From: QIJE01 sp048541835
GTDB taxonomy: Bacteria; SZUA-79; Acidulodesulfobacterales; Acidulodesulfobacteraceae
Assembly (NCBI RefSeq): GCF_048541835.1
Contig: NZ_JBLEOY010000002.1
Location: forward strand, 372,001-436,000
Direction of reading: 5' to 3'
Length of the DNA stretch: 64,000 nt
Shown: piece by piece, positions 51,398 to 61,123 of the stretch
How positions within the stretch are numbered: position 1 is the stretch's first letter
Layout: the number at the start of each line of letters is the position of its first letter
Made by a program: the position numbers and the translations under genes
Notes under the pieces: generated by a model
What the model was told of the DNA's origin: nothing
What the model saw: only the letters and a program-made list of their open reading frames with translations
Database searches by the model: none

Positions 51398-53351
51398 ATT
51401 ATGGAAAACAACTTTAAAACTGAGAATGCTAATCGGTTTTATCGCTATAGTAATTTTTGGGGGATTGTTAATGAGCAGGGCCTTTTATTTTCAGATAATA
51501 GAGGGTGGAAGGTTAAGGTTGCTTGCGCGCGAGCAGTTTCATACACAAATATATTTTACTCCGGAACGCGGAAACATTTATTCGTCTGACGGGAGCATAC
51601 TTGCCACGAGTATTAATATGCCGGGTATTGCAGTGGATCCGTTGATGATAAGGCATAAGCTTAAAAATGCCGAAAAATTATCCGGTTTGACGGGAATAAG
51701 TTTTAAAAAAATAATAGAAATATTAAATAAAAAAGTTCAATTTGCATGGATTAACAAGAGGGTTTCGGCAGCTTTAGCAAAAAATGTGGGAAAACTAAGA
51801 ATTGCCGGTGTCATAATAGTTAAACAACCGGTAAGATATTATCCGGACGGAAAATTACTTTCCCATGTTTTAGGTTTTGTAGGAATTAACGATAACGGCT
51901 TATCCGGAATCGAGTATAAATACAATAATTTTTTAAAAGGAAATAGACGTGCATTAAAGGTTTTACACGACGGTTTGGGACAGTATATATTTATTAGGGG
52001 TTTCGGGCTCAGAAAAGCTACACATGGGGATAATATTTACTTAACCATAAATAAGCAACTGCAATTTATTACGCAATATTATTTAGATAGGGAGGCAAAA
52101 GCAACACAATCCAAGGGTGCTTTTGCGATACTTATGAATCCTAATACCGGTGCAATCTTGGCGATGGCGGATTATCCCAGTTTTAATCCCAATTATTACT
52201 GGAAATATTCCGCAAGATACTGGAGGAATAGGGCCGTTACCGACGACTTCGAGCCGGGCTCTATCATGAAGCCTTTTATAATATCCGGTGCACTGCAGGA
52301 TGGCATCGTAAAGCCCGATACCGTAATAAACGGTTATCATGGTTCTTATCACTTCGACGGCATAACCGTTCACGACGTAGAAAACAAATTCGGTCGTTTG
52401 AATATAAATCAACTGATCGAATATTCATGCAATGTCTGCGCCTGTCAGGTAGGTATGAAAATGGGAAAAAAAAGAGTATGGTACTGGCTTAAAAAATGGG
52501 GATTCTTAGATAGACCTCATGCGGGATTACTTGGAGAATCTTCGGGAATAATCAGGCCGCTTAGCGTATGGTCCAAGATAGGTCCCTGTGAAGAATCGTT
52601 CGGGCAGGGTGCTGCCGTAACGGGGCTGCAAGAGGCAGTTGCGCTTTCCGCCATAGCTAACGGCGGTTTATTAATGAAGCCGTATATAATTAAAAAAATA
52701 GTCGATCCTTACGGCAAAGTGCTTTTTAAAGCTAAGCCCAAAATAATTAGACGGGTTATTAACACAAAGACCGATAAAGAAATTAAATATATGATGAGAT
52801 TGGTCGTCAAGGGAGGCACGGGAGAGTATGCCAAGTTAATAAATTTTAAAGTGTCCGGAAAAACAGGAACGGGCCAGGTCATAAATCCAAAAACGGGCAA
52901 ATATTATAAAAATAAGTACACTGCTTCTTTTATGGCGTTTGTTCCGTATAGACACCCGAAATTAACAATGATAGTAGTTCAGGAAGACCCGTTAAAAATC
53001 AGTTACTACGGGGGGGCGGTAAGCGCTCCGGTAGTACGCGACGTGTTTAAAAATGCCTTGGATATATTAAACGTATATCCGAGAGGAAATGCATATGGAG
53101 AGCAGTTTAGCCAGGGTAAAGATAGCGGCGGGGGGAACAAGGTTAAAAAAGCCTTCGTTCGCCATGGAGTAATGTCGGATTTAAAAGGGGATACTATTTA
53201 CAAGGCACTGGAATTTTTTAGCAGATACAATATAAAGGTAAAGATATACGGCAGTGGATTCTTATACTATCAAAGTGTTCGTGCGGGCTCCGATTTAAAT
53301 AATAAAAAAACCGTCATACTTAAATTTAAGCCAAGAGGCAGGTCGTCATAA
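51390..53351 (+). CDS. ftsI: Penicillin-binding protein FtsI (septal transpeptidase) with PASTA domain
   Basis: 653 residues with one N-terminal membrane helix (about 11-30), a dimerisation domain, and the transpeptidase: SXXK at S291-K294 (EPGSIMKPF), SCN motif, and KTG at 491-493. Residues about 590-650 form a PASTA repeat (DLKGDTIYKALEFFSRYNIKVKIYGSG). It cross-links septal peptidoglycan outside the inner membrane. Confidence 0.95.
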   Translation: MIRLWKTTLKLRMLIGFIAIVIFGGLLMSRAFYFQIIEGGRLRLLAREQFHTQIYFTPERGNIYSSDGSILATSINMPGIAVDPLMIRHKLKNAEKLSGLTGISFKKIIEILNKKVQFAWINKRVSAALAKNVGKLRIAGVIIVKQPVRYYPDGKLLSHVLGFVGINDNGLSGIEYKYNNFLKGNRRALKVLHDGLGQYIFIRGFGLRKATHGDNIYLTINKQLQFITQYYLDREAKATQSKGAFAILMNPNTGAILAMADYPSFNPNYYWKYSARYWRNRAVTDDFEPGSIMKPFIISGALQDGIVKPDTVINGYHGSYHFDGITVHDVENKFGRLNINQLIEYSCNVCACQVGMKMGKKRVWYWLKKWGFLDRPHAGLLGESSGIIRPLSVWSKIGPCEESFGQGAAVTGLQEAVALSAIANGGLLMKPYIIKKIVDPYGKVLFKAKPKIIRRVINTKTDKEIKYMMRLVVKGGTGEYAKLINFKVSGKTGTGQVINPKTGKYYKNKYTASFMAFVPYRHPKLTMIVVQEDPLKISYYGGAVSAPVVRDVFKNALDILNVYPRGNAYGEQFSQGKDSGGGNKVKKAFVRHGVMSDLKGDTIYKALEFFSRYNIKVKIYGSGFLYYQSVRAGSDLNNKKTVILKFKPRGRSS

Positions 53352-53365
53352 AGGGTTTTAAGATT

Positions 53366-54940
53366 ATGAAACTTAAGCATATTCTGAGTTATAAAGACGA
53401 TAGTGATTTAAAAGCCATTGTATACGGCAGCTCCGATATTGATATCGTCGGAATATCCAATGATTCCCGCAATATAAAAAGGGGATATATGTTTGCCGCA
53501 AGGAAAGGGGCAAAAGTGGATTCTAATATTTACATAGAGGAGGCGATATCTAAAGGTGCCTCGGCAATATTAACGGATAACGGCGAAACGGCAAAAAGGC
53601 TTATAGGTAGAAACGTGGCGGCGATAGTCGTCAGGGATGCCTTAAAGGCATATGCCGCCGCTTCTAAGAACTTTTTTAACAATCCGGCGGATAAGATAAA
53701 GACCATAGGGGTAACGGGAACGAACGGCAAAACGACAACAACATTTTTAATACAATCTATCCTGGAGGATTCAGGATGTCGAACGGGATTGATAGGAACG
53801 ATAGATTGTAGAATAGGATCTGATATTACCTGCTCCAAAAATACTACGCCCGATGCCTATGAGCTGAATAAAATGCTTGACGATGCGGTTAGATCGAGCA
53901 TCGGTTATTGCGTTATGGAGGTCTCTTCTCATAGTTTAACGCAAGATAGGGTTTACGGCATTTCTTATGACGCCGCCGTTTTTACCAATTTAACGCGGGA
54001 TCATCTTGATTACCATGGGGATATGGAAAAATATTATACTGCAAAAAAGAAGCTTTTTTTTGAAATACTTTTGAAAAGCGCTAAAAAGCAAAAATTTGCC
54101 TTAATAAATAATGACGATACTTACGGAAAAAGACTCATACTGGAATTAAGGGAAGAAAAGAGTGAGTTTACTTTAATTACTTACGGTTTAAATAAAGATA
54201 GCGATATATTTGCACAAAATATAGTCTACAGCAAGGATGGATTAAAATTAGATATAATATTGCCCGATAAAAAGGAAATCAGGGGAATTTCTTCCAAGCT
54301 TATAGGAAGCCATAACGTCTACAATATACTTGCCGCCGCTTCTGCCGCTTATGCCCTTTCTGTTCCGGTGCAACATATAGCCGCCGGCATACGGTCGTTA
54401 AACAGTGTCCCTGGAAGAGTCGAAAAAGTGAATATTGCAAATGCTGAAGCCCCTATGGTTTATATAGATTATGCCCATACGGACGATGCGCTTGCAAGAG
54501 TCTTGTCGGTATTAAAGGGTATCAACGGCGGTAGGCTGATAAGCGTCTTCGGTTGCGGAGGTGACAGGGACAAGGGAAAGAGGCCACTTATGGGCAAGCA
54601 TTCTGCCGATATAGCGGACATTACCATAATTACGTCCGACAATCCCAGAAGCGAGGATCCGTTAAAAATTATAAAGGAAATAAAAACCGGCATCGAAAAT
54701 GCATTGTTTGTCGATATAGATGCGAATAAGAATACATCGCGGCTTGAGGGGAGTGATCATATCTGCGTCATAGTGGAAGATAGGGCAAAGGCAATAGAAC
54801 TGGCACTCTCCGTTTCCCGTGTCGAAGATACCGTTTTGATAGCAGGCAAGGGACACGAGGACTATATGATAATCAAAAATAATAAATATCATTTTAGTGA
54901 TAAAGAGGAAGTACTAAAATATTATGAAAATAGAATATAA
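53366..54940 (+). CDS. murE: UDP-MurNAc-tripeptide synthetase MurE (meso-DAP adding)
   Basis: 524 residues with the ATP loop GVTGTNGKTTTTFL near residue 113 and the DNPR motif at 425-428, which marks meso-diaminopimelate as the added amino acid. A conserved YHGDMEKYYTAKKKLF holds the carbamylated lysine. It overlaps murF by 17 bases. Confidence 0.96.
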   Translation: MKLKHILSYKDDSDLKAIVYGSSDIDIVGISNDSRNIKRGYMFAARKGAKVDSNIYIEEAISKGASAILTDNGETAKRLIGRNVAAIVVRDALKAYAAASKNFFNNPADKIKTIGVTGTNGKTTTTFLIQSILEDSGCRTGLIGTIDCRIGSDITCSKNTTPDAYELNKMLDDAVRSSIGYCVMEVSSHSLTQDRVYGISYDAAVFTNLTRDHLDYHGDMEKYYTAKKKLFFEILLKSAKKQKFALINNDDTYGKRLILELREEKSEFTLITYGLNKDSDIFAQNIVYSKDGLKLDIILPDKKEIRGISSKLIGSHNVYNILAAASAAYALSVPVQHIAAGIRSLNSVPGRVEKVNIANAEAPMVYIDYAHTDDALARVLSVLKGINGGRLISVFGCGGDRDKGKRPLMGKHSADIADITIITSDNPRSEDPLKIIKEIKTGIENALFVDIDANKNTSRLEGSDHICVIVEDRAKAIELALSVSRVEDTVLIAGKGHEDYMIIKNNKYHFSDKEEVLKYYENRI

Positions 54941-56378
54941 TTTAACCATAGACGAAATCTTGGACTCTACCGATGGAAGAACTGTAATTACCGGGGATGG
55001 AACTAACCCTCTTGTTTTTAACGAAATAATTACCGATTCACGGGAAGATTTTTCAAGTAACAGTATATTCATTGCACTAAAAGGAAAGAATTTTAACGGT
55101 GAAGATTTTGTGGATGCGGCATTTAAAAAAGGGGCATCCTGTGCTATCGTTTCATGGAATTTTCTCGAAGTTTACGACATATCTGTATATCCGAGAAAAA
55201 TCATAATAGCGGTCGAAGATGCCGTTTCGGCATTGGGAAGCATTGCCGAGATATATTTAAGACGGTTTGATTTAAAGAAAAAAATAGCTATAACCGGCTC
55301 TTGTGGAAAAACGACGACTAAAGAAATGGTTTACCGAATAATTTCCGCAAAATACGGTAAGGAAAAAATTCTTAAGAACAATTATAATTACAACAACTTG
55401 ATAGGAGTTCCCAAGGCTATTCTCAATTTAAATAATAAACATGAGTACATTGTTTTGGAGATAGGAACCAATAAAAAGGGAGAAATAAGGAAACTCTCAG
55501 GTATTATATCGCCAGATATCGGAGCGATAACTAATATCGGTAAGTCCCATCTTGCGGAATTTAAAGATATTAAAGGCGTTTTAAAAGAAAAATCAGACCT
55601 CACATTAAGCTTAAAGGGTGATTCTTGTTTAATAATAAACGCGGATGACGAAACATTATCCAAAACATATAATAAATTGTCAGAGACAAACAGGCTTTCG
55701 TTTGGATTTGGACTAAAACATTATGGGGTCATCATGCCGGATATTTTGTGTGAAAGCGCCAAGGTAAATAAAAAGACCGGCGGTACAAACTTGAGGCTTT
55801 CTTTTAAAGGTAAAGAATATTTCTCTAATATTGGTTTTCAGGGGATTCATTTAATATATGATCTCCTATGCGCCCTTTTAATCTCATATGTTTGCGGCGT
55901 GGATTTAGAGTCCGGATTAAAGGCGATGGAAGATTTCATTCTTCCGGAGGGAAGAATGAAGGTAATTTCCGGTATTTCCGACGAATGTATTTTGATTGAT
56001 GATACTTATAACTCCAGTCCTGATTCACTTATGGCGGCGTTGGATTTTGTAAAAACGTATTATGCGGATAAGAAGAAAATATTAGTTTTGGGAGACATGT
56101 TGGAACTGGGAGACTCTTCGGATATCGAACATGTTAACATCGGACGGGAGATCGCCGATTATGCCGACTATATTTTTTATAAAGGCGATTATATAGATAG
56201 TATACGGAGGGGGCTTTCCGAAGTCGGATTTGACGATAACAAGCTGTATTTATTTAGAGATAAAGAAATTTTTAGAGAAAAATTTCAAAAATTAGATAAA
56301 AAAAACAGTGTCGTTTTAGTAAAAGGCTCAAGAGAAATGAAGCTTGAAGAATGTTTTGAGGGCGAAAAGATATGCTAA
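54924..56378 (+). CDS. murF: UDP-MurNAc-pentapeptide synthetase MurF
   Basis: 484 residues; adds D-Ala-D-Ala to the tripeptide precursor. The ATP loop is GSCGKTTTKEM, with later LNNKHEYIVLEIGTNKKGEI and DDTYNSSPDS. The coding region overlaps murE at its start and mraY at its end (7 bases), which implies coupled translation. Confidence 0.95.
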   Translation: MKIEYNLTIDEILDSTDGRTVITGDGTNPLVFNEIITDSREDFSSNSIFIALKGKNFNGEDFVDAAFKKGASCAIVSWNFLEVYDISVYPRKIIIAVEDAVSALGSIAEIYLRRFDLKKKIAITGSCGKTTTKEMVYRIISAKYGKEKILKNNYNYNNLIGVPKAILNLNNKHEYIVLEIGTNKKGEIRKLSGIISPDIGAITNIGKSHLAEFKDIKGVLKEKSDLTLSLKGDSCLIINADDETLSKTYNKLSETNRLSFGFGLKHYGVIMPDILCESAKVNKKTGGTNLRLSFKGKEYFSNIGFQGIHLIYDLLCALLISYVCGVDLESGLKAMEDFILPEGRMKVISGISDECILIDDTYNSSPDSLMAALDFVKTYYADKKKILVLGDMLELGDSSDIEHVNIGREIADYADYIFYKGDYIDSIRRGLSEVGFDDNKLYLFRDKEIFREKFQKLDKKNSVVLVKGSREMKLEECFEGEKIC

Positions 56379-57427
56379 ATTTAAATCTTGATTTTCTTAG
56401 ATATATTACATTCAGGGCGTCCTATGCAATAATCTTGTCGTTAATACTGTCTATCGTGTTCGGAAAGGTATTTATTAAAATATTAAAAAGGATGAAGGTA
56501 GGGCAGATAGTGAGAGAGGACGGTCCGAAATCCCATATAAGCAAAAAAAAAGATATTCCGACTATGGGGGGTTTTTTGATATTATTTAGTGCGATAATCC
56601 CGGTATTGTTGCTTGCAAGATTTTACGATTTTTATCTCTATATGGGTTTATTCACGCTTCTCGGTTTTGGACTTATAGGCTTTGCCGACGATTTATTGAA
56701 ACTTAGAGGGCGTTCTTCTAAGGGATTAAGGGGCAAATATAAATTTACGCTGCAGAGTTTAGCGGCGCTTTTGATTTCCGCCTTATTATATTTTCATGAC
56801 GAATCGTTGGGCGTGATCGTCATTCCATTTGTTAAAGACTATTATTTAAATATAGGCCCGTATTTCATCTTATTTGCATCGTTTATTATAGTCGGTTCTT
56901 CTAATGCCGTTAATTTAACCGACGGGCTTGACGGCCTTGCCATAGGCGTGTTTGCTATTGCTATCACGGGTTATCTTATATTTTTGTATGCTGCTTCGAA
57001 TTATGGATTCACAAGCTATTTGTCTATCCCATATATGCAAAATATAGGGGGCGTAATTATTTTATGCGCCGCGCTGCTTGGATCTTCCATAGGTTTCCTA
57101 TGGTTTAATTCGTATCCGGCCTCTATTTTTATGGGGGATATCGGTTCTATATCTTTGGGTGCCATTCTTGGTTATGTGGCAATAATTTCGAAACAGGAAA
57201 TATTGCTTGTTATAATAGGATTCGTTTTCGTGATAGAGGCTCTAAGCGTAATATTTCAAGTAGGTTCTTATAAGCTTAGAAAAAAAAGAATATTCAGGAT
57301 GGCGCCCATTCATCATCATTTTGAAATGGAGGGTGTGCCCGAACCTAAGATAGTGATAAGGCTATGGATTATATCTTTAATATTAACCGTATTTGCTCTT
57401 TCCACCCTAAAATTGAGGATTTTTTGA
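56372..57427 (+). CDS. mraY: Phospho-N-acetylmuramoyl-pentapeptide transferase MraY
   Basis: 351 residues, about ten membrane helices. Active-site motifs GFADDLLK, NLTDGLDGLA and IFMGDIGSISLG, and the C-terminal HHHFEMEG. Makes lipid I on the cytosolic face of the membrane. Its stop overlaps the murD start in TGATG. Confidence 0.96.
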   Translation: MLNLNLDFLRYITFRASYAIILSLILSIVFGKVFIKILKRMKVGQIVREDGPKSHISKKKDIPTMGGFLILFSAIIPVLLLARFYDFYLYMGLFTLLGFGLIGFADDLLKLRGRSSKGLRGKYKFTLQSLAALLISALLYFHDESLGVIVIPFVKDYYLNIGPYFILFASFIIVGSSNAVNLTDGLDGLAIGVFAIAITGYLIFLYAASNYGFTSYLSIPYMQNIGGVIILCAALLGSSIGFLWFNSYPASIFMGDIGSISLGAILGYVAIISKQEILLVIIGFVFVIEALSVIFQVGSYKLRKKRIFRMAPIHHHFEMEGVPEPKIVIRLWIISLILTVFALSTLKLRIF

Positions 57428-58857
57428 TGAATACGCTTATATTAGGTTACGGAAAAACCGGAAGAGCCGTTCATGATTATATTGGCCAAAGCAATGTAAT
57501 CGTGTATGACGACATTCTATCGAATGAAGAAATTGACGGGTTGATTAAAGCGGCAAATTTAAAGGACAATAAAGCCCCCGTATTTTTCAATAAAATCAAC
57601 AAGAATGTTTTTTTTAGGAAATATTTAAAAGATATAGCGCAATGCGTAGTAAGTCCGGGAATAGAAAGGAATCATAAGGTAATTTTAGAGCTGAAAAAAT
57701 ATAATATTCCGATTTATGGAGAAATAGAATTTGCCCATAGAATGTTGAGATTAAAGAAATCGACAGTACCAACAAAAATTATTGCAATTACCGGAACAAA
57801 CGGGAAAACTACTGTGGCTACTCTTTGCGAGAGTGCCGTTAAAAAAGCCGGTTTAAGCGAAAAAATATTTGTCGGCGGGAACCTCGGGGTTCCTTTTATT
57901 TCAGGAATAAACGATTTTAACGATTTTATTTTAGAGGTATCAAGTTTTCAGCTTGAATGGATCTATGATTTTAAACCGGATATTGCGGTTTTGCTTAATG
58001 TAGAAGACGACCACTTAGACAGGTACGAAAACATAGATGAATACAAACTTACAAAATATAAATTATTTAAGAATTTAAGGTATAACGATGCCGCTGTTCT
58101 AAACTATGACGATTATGATTCGGCAATTTTAAAAAATATCGTCGGTTCCAATGTGATTTTGTTCGGTTTCGACGAAAACAAATGTAATGTTTATTTTAAA
58201 GACGACGCCATTAACCTGAGACTTAAAAATATCATAGGTCTTGACGCCGTTATACCGTTGGAAAATATAAAATTAAAGGACAAAAAAAGATTTGTTATTT
58301 ACGATATGATGGCCGCCGCCTGCTCTTTGGTACTGTATGGAATTTCCCCGGATGTCATAACGGCCGCATTCGAGGATTACGAATCCTTGGAGCACAGGGT
58401 TGAATATGTAGGGAATGTCGGCGACATAGAATTTTACGATGATTCTAAGGCTACGAATCCCGCTGCGGTAATTAGTGCCCTTCAATCGCTGAGCGAGGAT
58501 GGAGAAAATAGGGATATAGTCCTTATATTGGGCGGAAGAGATAAGGGATTCGATTATGAACGCCTTATCCCTTCCATAAAGAATAATAATGTAAGAACAT
58601 GCGTTTTGATAGGAGAGACAAGGGGTATTATAGGCGATACGCTTAAAGGCAATATTGAGTTGATTACCGTTGCAGGCAACATGGAAAGCGCGGTAAAAGA
58701 GGCTTTTTTTTGTTTAATAAACGATAGCGAAAGAACCGGAACGGGTACCGTTTTGCTTTCTCCCGCATCTTCCAGTTTTGATATGTTTAAGGATTACAAC
58801 GAAAGAGGCGATATATTCAAAAAATGCTACCTTAATCTAAAGAATAATTTTATCTGA
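57427..58857 (+). CDS. murD: UDP-MurNAc-L-alanine:D-glutamate ligase MurD
   Basis: 476 residues from the ATG at 57427. An upstream in-frame start at 57364 is inside mraY and is rejected. N-terminal UDP-binding fold LILGYGKTGRAV, ATP loop AITGTNGKTTVATL, and ADDSKATNP-like EFYDDSKATNP are present. Adds D-glutamate to UDP-MurNAc-Ala. Start overlaps the mraY stop by one base. Confidence 0.95.
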   Translation: MNTLILGYGKTGRAVHDYIGQSNVIVYDDILSNEEIDGLIKAANLKDNKAPVFFNKINKNVFFRKYLKDIAQCVVSPGIERNHKVILELKKYNIPIYGEIEFAHRMLRLKKSTVPTKIIAITGTNGKTTVATLCESAVKKAGLSEKIFVGGNLGVPFISGINDFNDFILEVSSFQLEWIYDFKPDIAVLLNVEDDHLDRYENIDEYKLTKYKLFKNLRYNDAAVLNYDDYDSAILKNIVGSNVILFGFDENKCNVYFKDDAINLRLKNIIGLDAVIPLENIKLKDKKRFVIYDMMAAACSLVLYGISPDVITAAFEDYESLEHRVEYVGNVGDIEFYDDSKATNPAAVISALQSLSEDGENRDIVLILGGRDKGFDYERLIPSIKNNNVRTCVLIGETRGIIGDTLKGNIELITVAGNMESAVKEAFFCLINDSERTGTGTVLLSPASSSFDMFKDYNERGDIFKKCYLNLKNNFI

Positions 58858-58859
58858 TT

Positions 58860-59990
58860 ATGATTAATTACGGAAAGACATTTATAAGAAAATACGATAT
58901 AACTTTATTTCTGACCGTTATAGTACTTATAGCTCTCGGCATAGTAATGGTATATTCGACGAGTGCGATGGTTTCCATAGTTAAATATGGCGTGAGTTAT
59001 CATTTTGTCGCAAGAGAGGTTGTATATGTAATAATATCTGCATTTTTTATATGGTTTTTAATGAAAAACGATTATCATATATTTAAGTCGTTTTATAAAA
59101 TTATTTTATTAGGAATAATAATTTCAATGATTTTATTATTTGTTCCGCATGTAGGCATGAGCGTCGGAGGTTCTAAAAGATGGATAGATTTTAAATTTTT
59201 TAGCGTAGAACCGTCAGAATTTTTGAAAATATTTTTTATAGTATATTTGGCTAATTTTCTGGAGAAAAAAAGGGATATGCTGAATAATAATCGTTATTCA
59301 TTAATTTTCATAGCCCCTCTCGTATTTATGGGATTTTTAGATATTTTACTCTTAAAAGAACCCAATTTCGGAACGGCGTCTATCCTGTTCTTTATGACGA
59401 TTATCATGTTGTTTGCCGGCGGAGTATCAATACTTTACCTCATTATCACTACGATTATAGGAAGCGTTGCCGCATATTTTCTTATTTTTACCGTAACGTA
59501 TAGAATGAATAGAATACTTGCCTTTCTCCACCCCTTTCACGATAAAACCGGTATAGGTTTTCAAATTATACAGTCTATGTATGCGTTTGCAAGGGGAGGG
59601 CTTTACGGTGTCGGTTTGGGGAACGGAAAGGAAAAGTTATTTTTTCTTCCTACCCCGTATTCCGATTTTATATTCTCTACCGTAGGAGAAGAACTCGGGT
59701 TTATAGGTGTTTTTATATTTATTTCACTATATTTAATTTTGGGATATAGGGGATTGAAGATTGCCATAAATGCACCGGACCTTTTTGGAACCTATCTTGC
59801 TTACGGTATCACATTTGTTATTGTTTTGAGCGCATTTATAAACATAGGCGTTGTTCTTGATTTTTTACCTACTAAAGGACTTGCCTTGCCGTTTATAAGC
59901 TATGGAGGAAGTTCTTTGCTGGCGGCATGCATAGGCATAGGTATTTTGCTTAATATATCTTCGCAAAGTATAAAGAGGAAAAATATATAG
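58860..59990 (+). CDS. ftsW: Septal peptidoglycan polymerase FtsW (SEDS family)
   Basis: 376 residues with about ten membrane helices. SEDS signatures are VSVGGSKRWIDFKFFSVEPSEFLKI (residues about 101-125), GVGLGNGKEKLFFLP and the terminal GLALPFISYGGSS. It polymerises glycan strands together with FtsI. The gene sits immediately before murG, with no gap. Confidence 0.95.
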   Translation: MINYGKTFIRKYDITLFLTVIVLIALGIVMVYSTSAMVSIVKYGVSYHFVAREVVYVIISAFFIWFLMKNDYHIFKSFYKIILLGIIISMILLFVPHVGMSVGGSKRWIDFKFFSVEPSEFLKIFFIVYLANFLEKKRDMLNNNRYSLIFIAPLVFMGFLDILLLKEPNFGTASILFFMTIIMLFAGGVSILYLIITTIIGSVAAYFLIFTVTYRMNRILAFLHPFHDKTGIGFQIIQSMYAFARGGLYGVGLGNGKEKLFFLPTPYSDFIFSTVGEELGFIGVFIFISLYLILGYRGLKIAINAPDLFGTYLAYGITFVIVLSAFINIGVVLDFLPTKGLALPFISYGGSSLLAACIGIGILLNISSQSIKRKNI

Positions 59991-61085
59991 ATGAACCTCA
60001 TAATAGCTGGCGGAGGAACCGGCGGGCATTTATTTCCGGGCATTGCGGTTTACGAAAAGTTAAAAAGTATTAATGATATAAAAGTTTATTTTATAGGAAC
60101 CGAAAAAGGAATAGAAAACAGGCTCAAAGACAATTATGATTTTGAATTTTTTAAAATAAACGTTAAGGGATTTTCAGGAAAAAGTCTTATGGATAAGGTA
60201 GCGTCTTTGAAGGGATTTATTAAGGCGGCAAGAGATATTGGCGCCCTTTATGGCAAAATAAAGCCGGATTATGTTTTAGGCTTAGGGGGCTATATCTCTC
60301 TTATGCCACTCGTTACGGCAAGGTTCGGCGGTATAAGGAGCGGAGTCATGGAGCAAAACGTCGTACCGGGTCTTTCCAATAAAATACTGGCTTTATTAGG
60401 AATAACGGTTTTTGCCTCTTTTGAAGAAACAAAAAAGTATCTGACCTTTTCTAAGGTTATCGTCACCGGAAATCCGGTCAGGCAATCTATCTTGGAATCG
60501 GTTTCGACGGAAACGAATGAAGAGAAAGAATTTACGGATAAAAATGAGTTAAAGATATTTGTTTTCGGAGGGTCTCAAGGCGCTTCTTCTCTCAATAAAG
60601 CCGTAATAAATATGCTGTCTCTGTTAGATAAAGAAATATCCGATCGCTTGGTCGTTTATCATCAGACCGGCGAGCATGATTTGGAATCGGTTAAAAGTTT
60701 TTACGATGGGAGCAAAATAAAAAAATATGATATCTTTTCGTTTACCGACAATATTAAGAAATACTATTTATCCAGTGATATGGTCATATGCCGGGCGGGA
60801 GCGGGCACTTTGTCGGAATTAATTGCATTGAGAAAACCTGCGGTTTTAGTGCCTTATCCCTTCGCGGCAAAAAACCATCAGGATAAAAATGCAGCGGTGT
60901 TTTCGAAAAAAGGCTGTTTTTATAAAATACGAGACGACGAAAATCTTTCAAAAGAATTATTACAAACAACTTGCAAAATATTTTATAATAGAAAATTATT
61001 GAAATACATGTATGATAATTTGAAAACGATAGAAACGAAAGATTCGGCATTAAAAATAGCAAATGTAATATTAAATAGAGAATAA
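59991..61085 (+). CDS. murG: UDP-GlcNAc:lipid I transferase MurG
   Basis: 364 residues of the GT28 family. The N-terminal loop is AGGGTGGHLFPG; the C-domain has FGGSQGASSLN and CRAGAGTLSELIALRKPAVLVPYP. Forms lipid II at the inner membrane. Start at ATG 59991 follows ftsW directly. Confidence 0.96.
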   Translation: MNLIIAGGGTGGHLFPGIAVYEKLKSINDIKVYFIGTEKGIENRLKDNYDFEFFKINVKGFSGKSLMDKVASLKGFIKAARDIGALYGKIKPDYVLGLGGYISLMPLVTARFGGIRSGVMEQNVVPGLSNKILALLGITVFASFEETKKYLTFSKVIVTGNPVRQSILESVSTETNEEKEFTDKNELKIFVFGGSQGASSLNKAVINMLSLLDKEISDRLVVYHQTGEHDLESVKSFYDGSKIKKYDIFSFTDNIKKYYLSSDMVICRAGAGTLSELIALRKPAVLVPYPFAAKNHQDKNAAVFSKKGCFYKIRDDENLSKELLQTTCKIFYNRKLLKYMYDNLKTIETKDSALKIANVILNRE

Positions 61086-61123
61086 CGACATGAAGCGAAA
61101 TTCTAAATTTAAGGAGCATAATA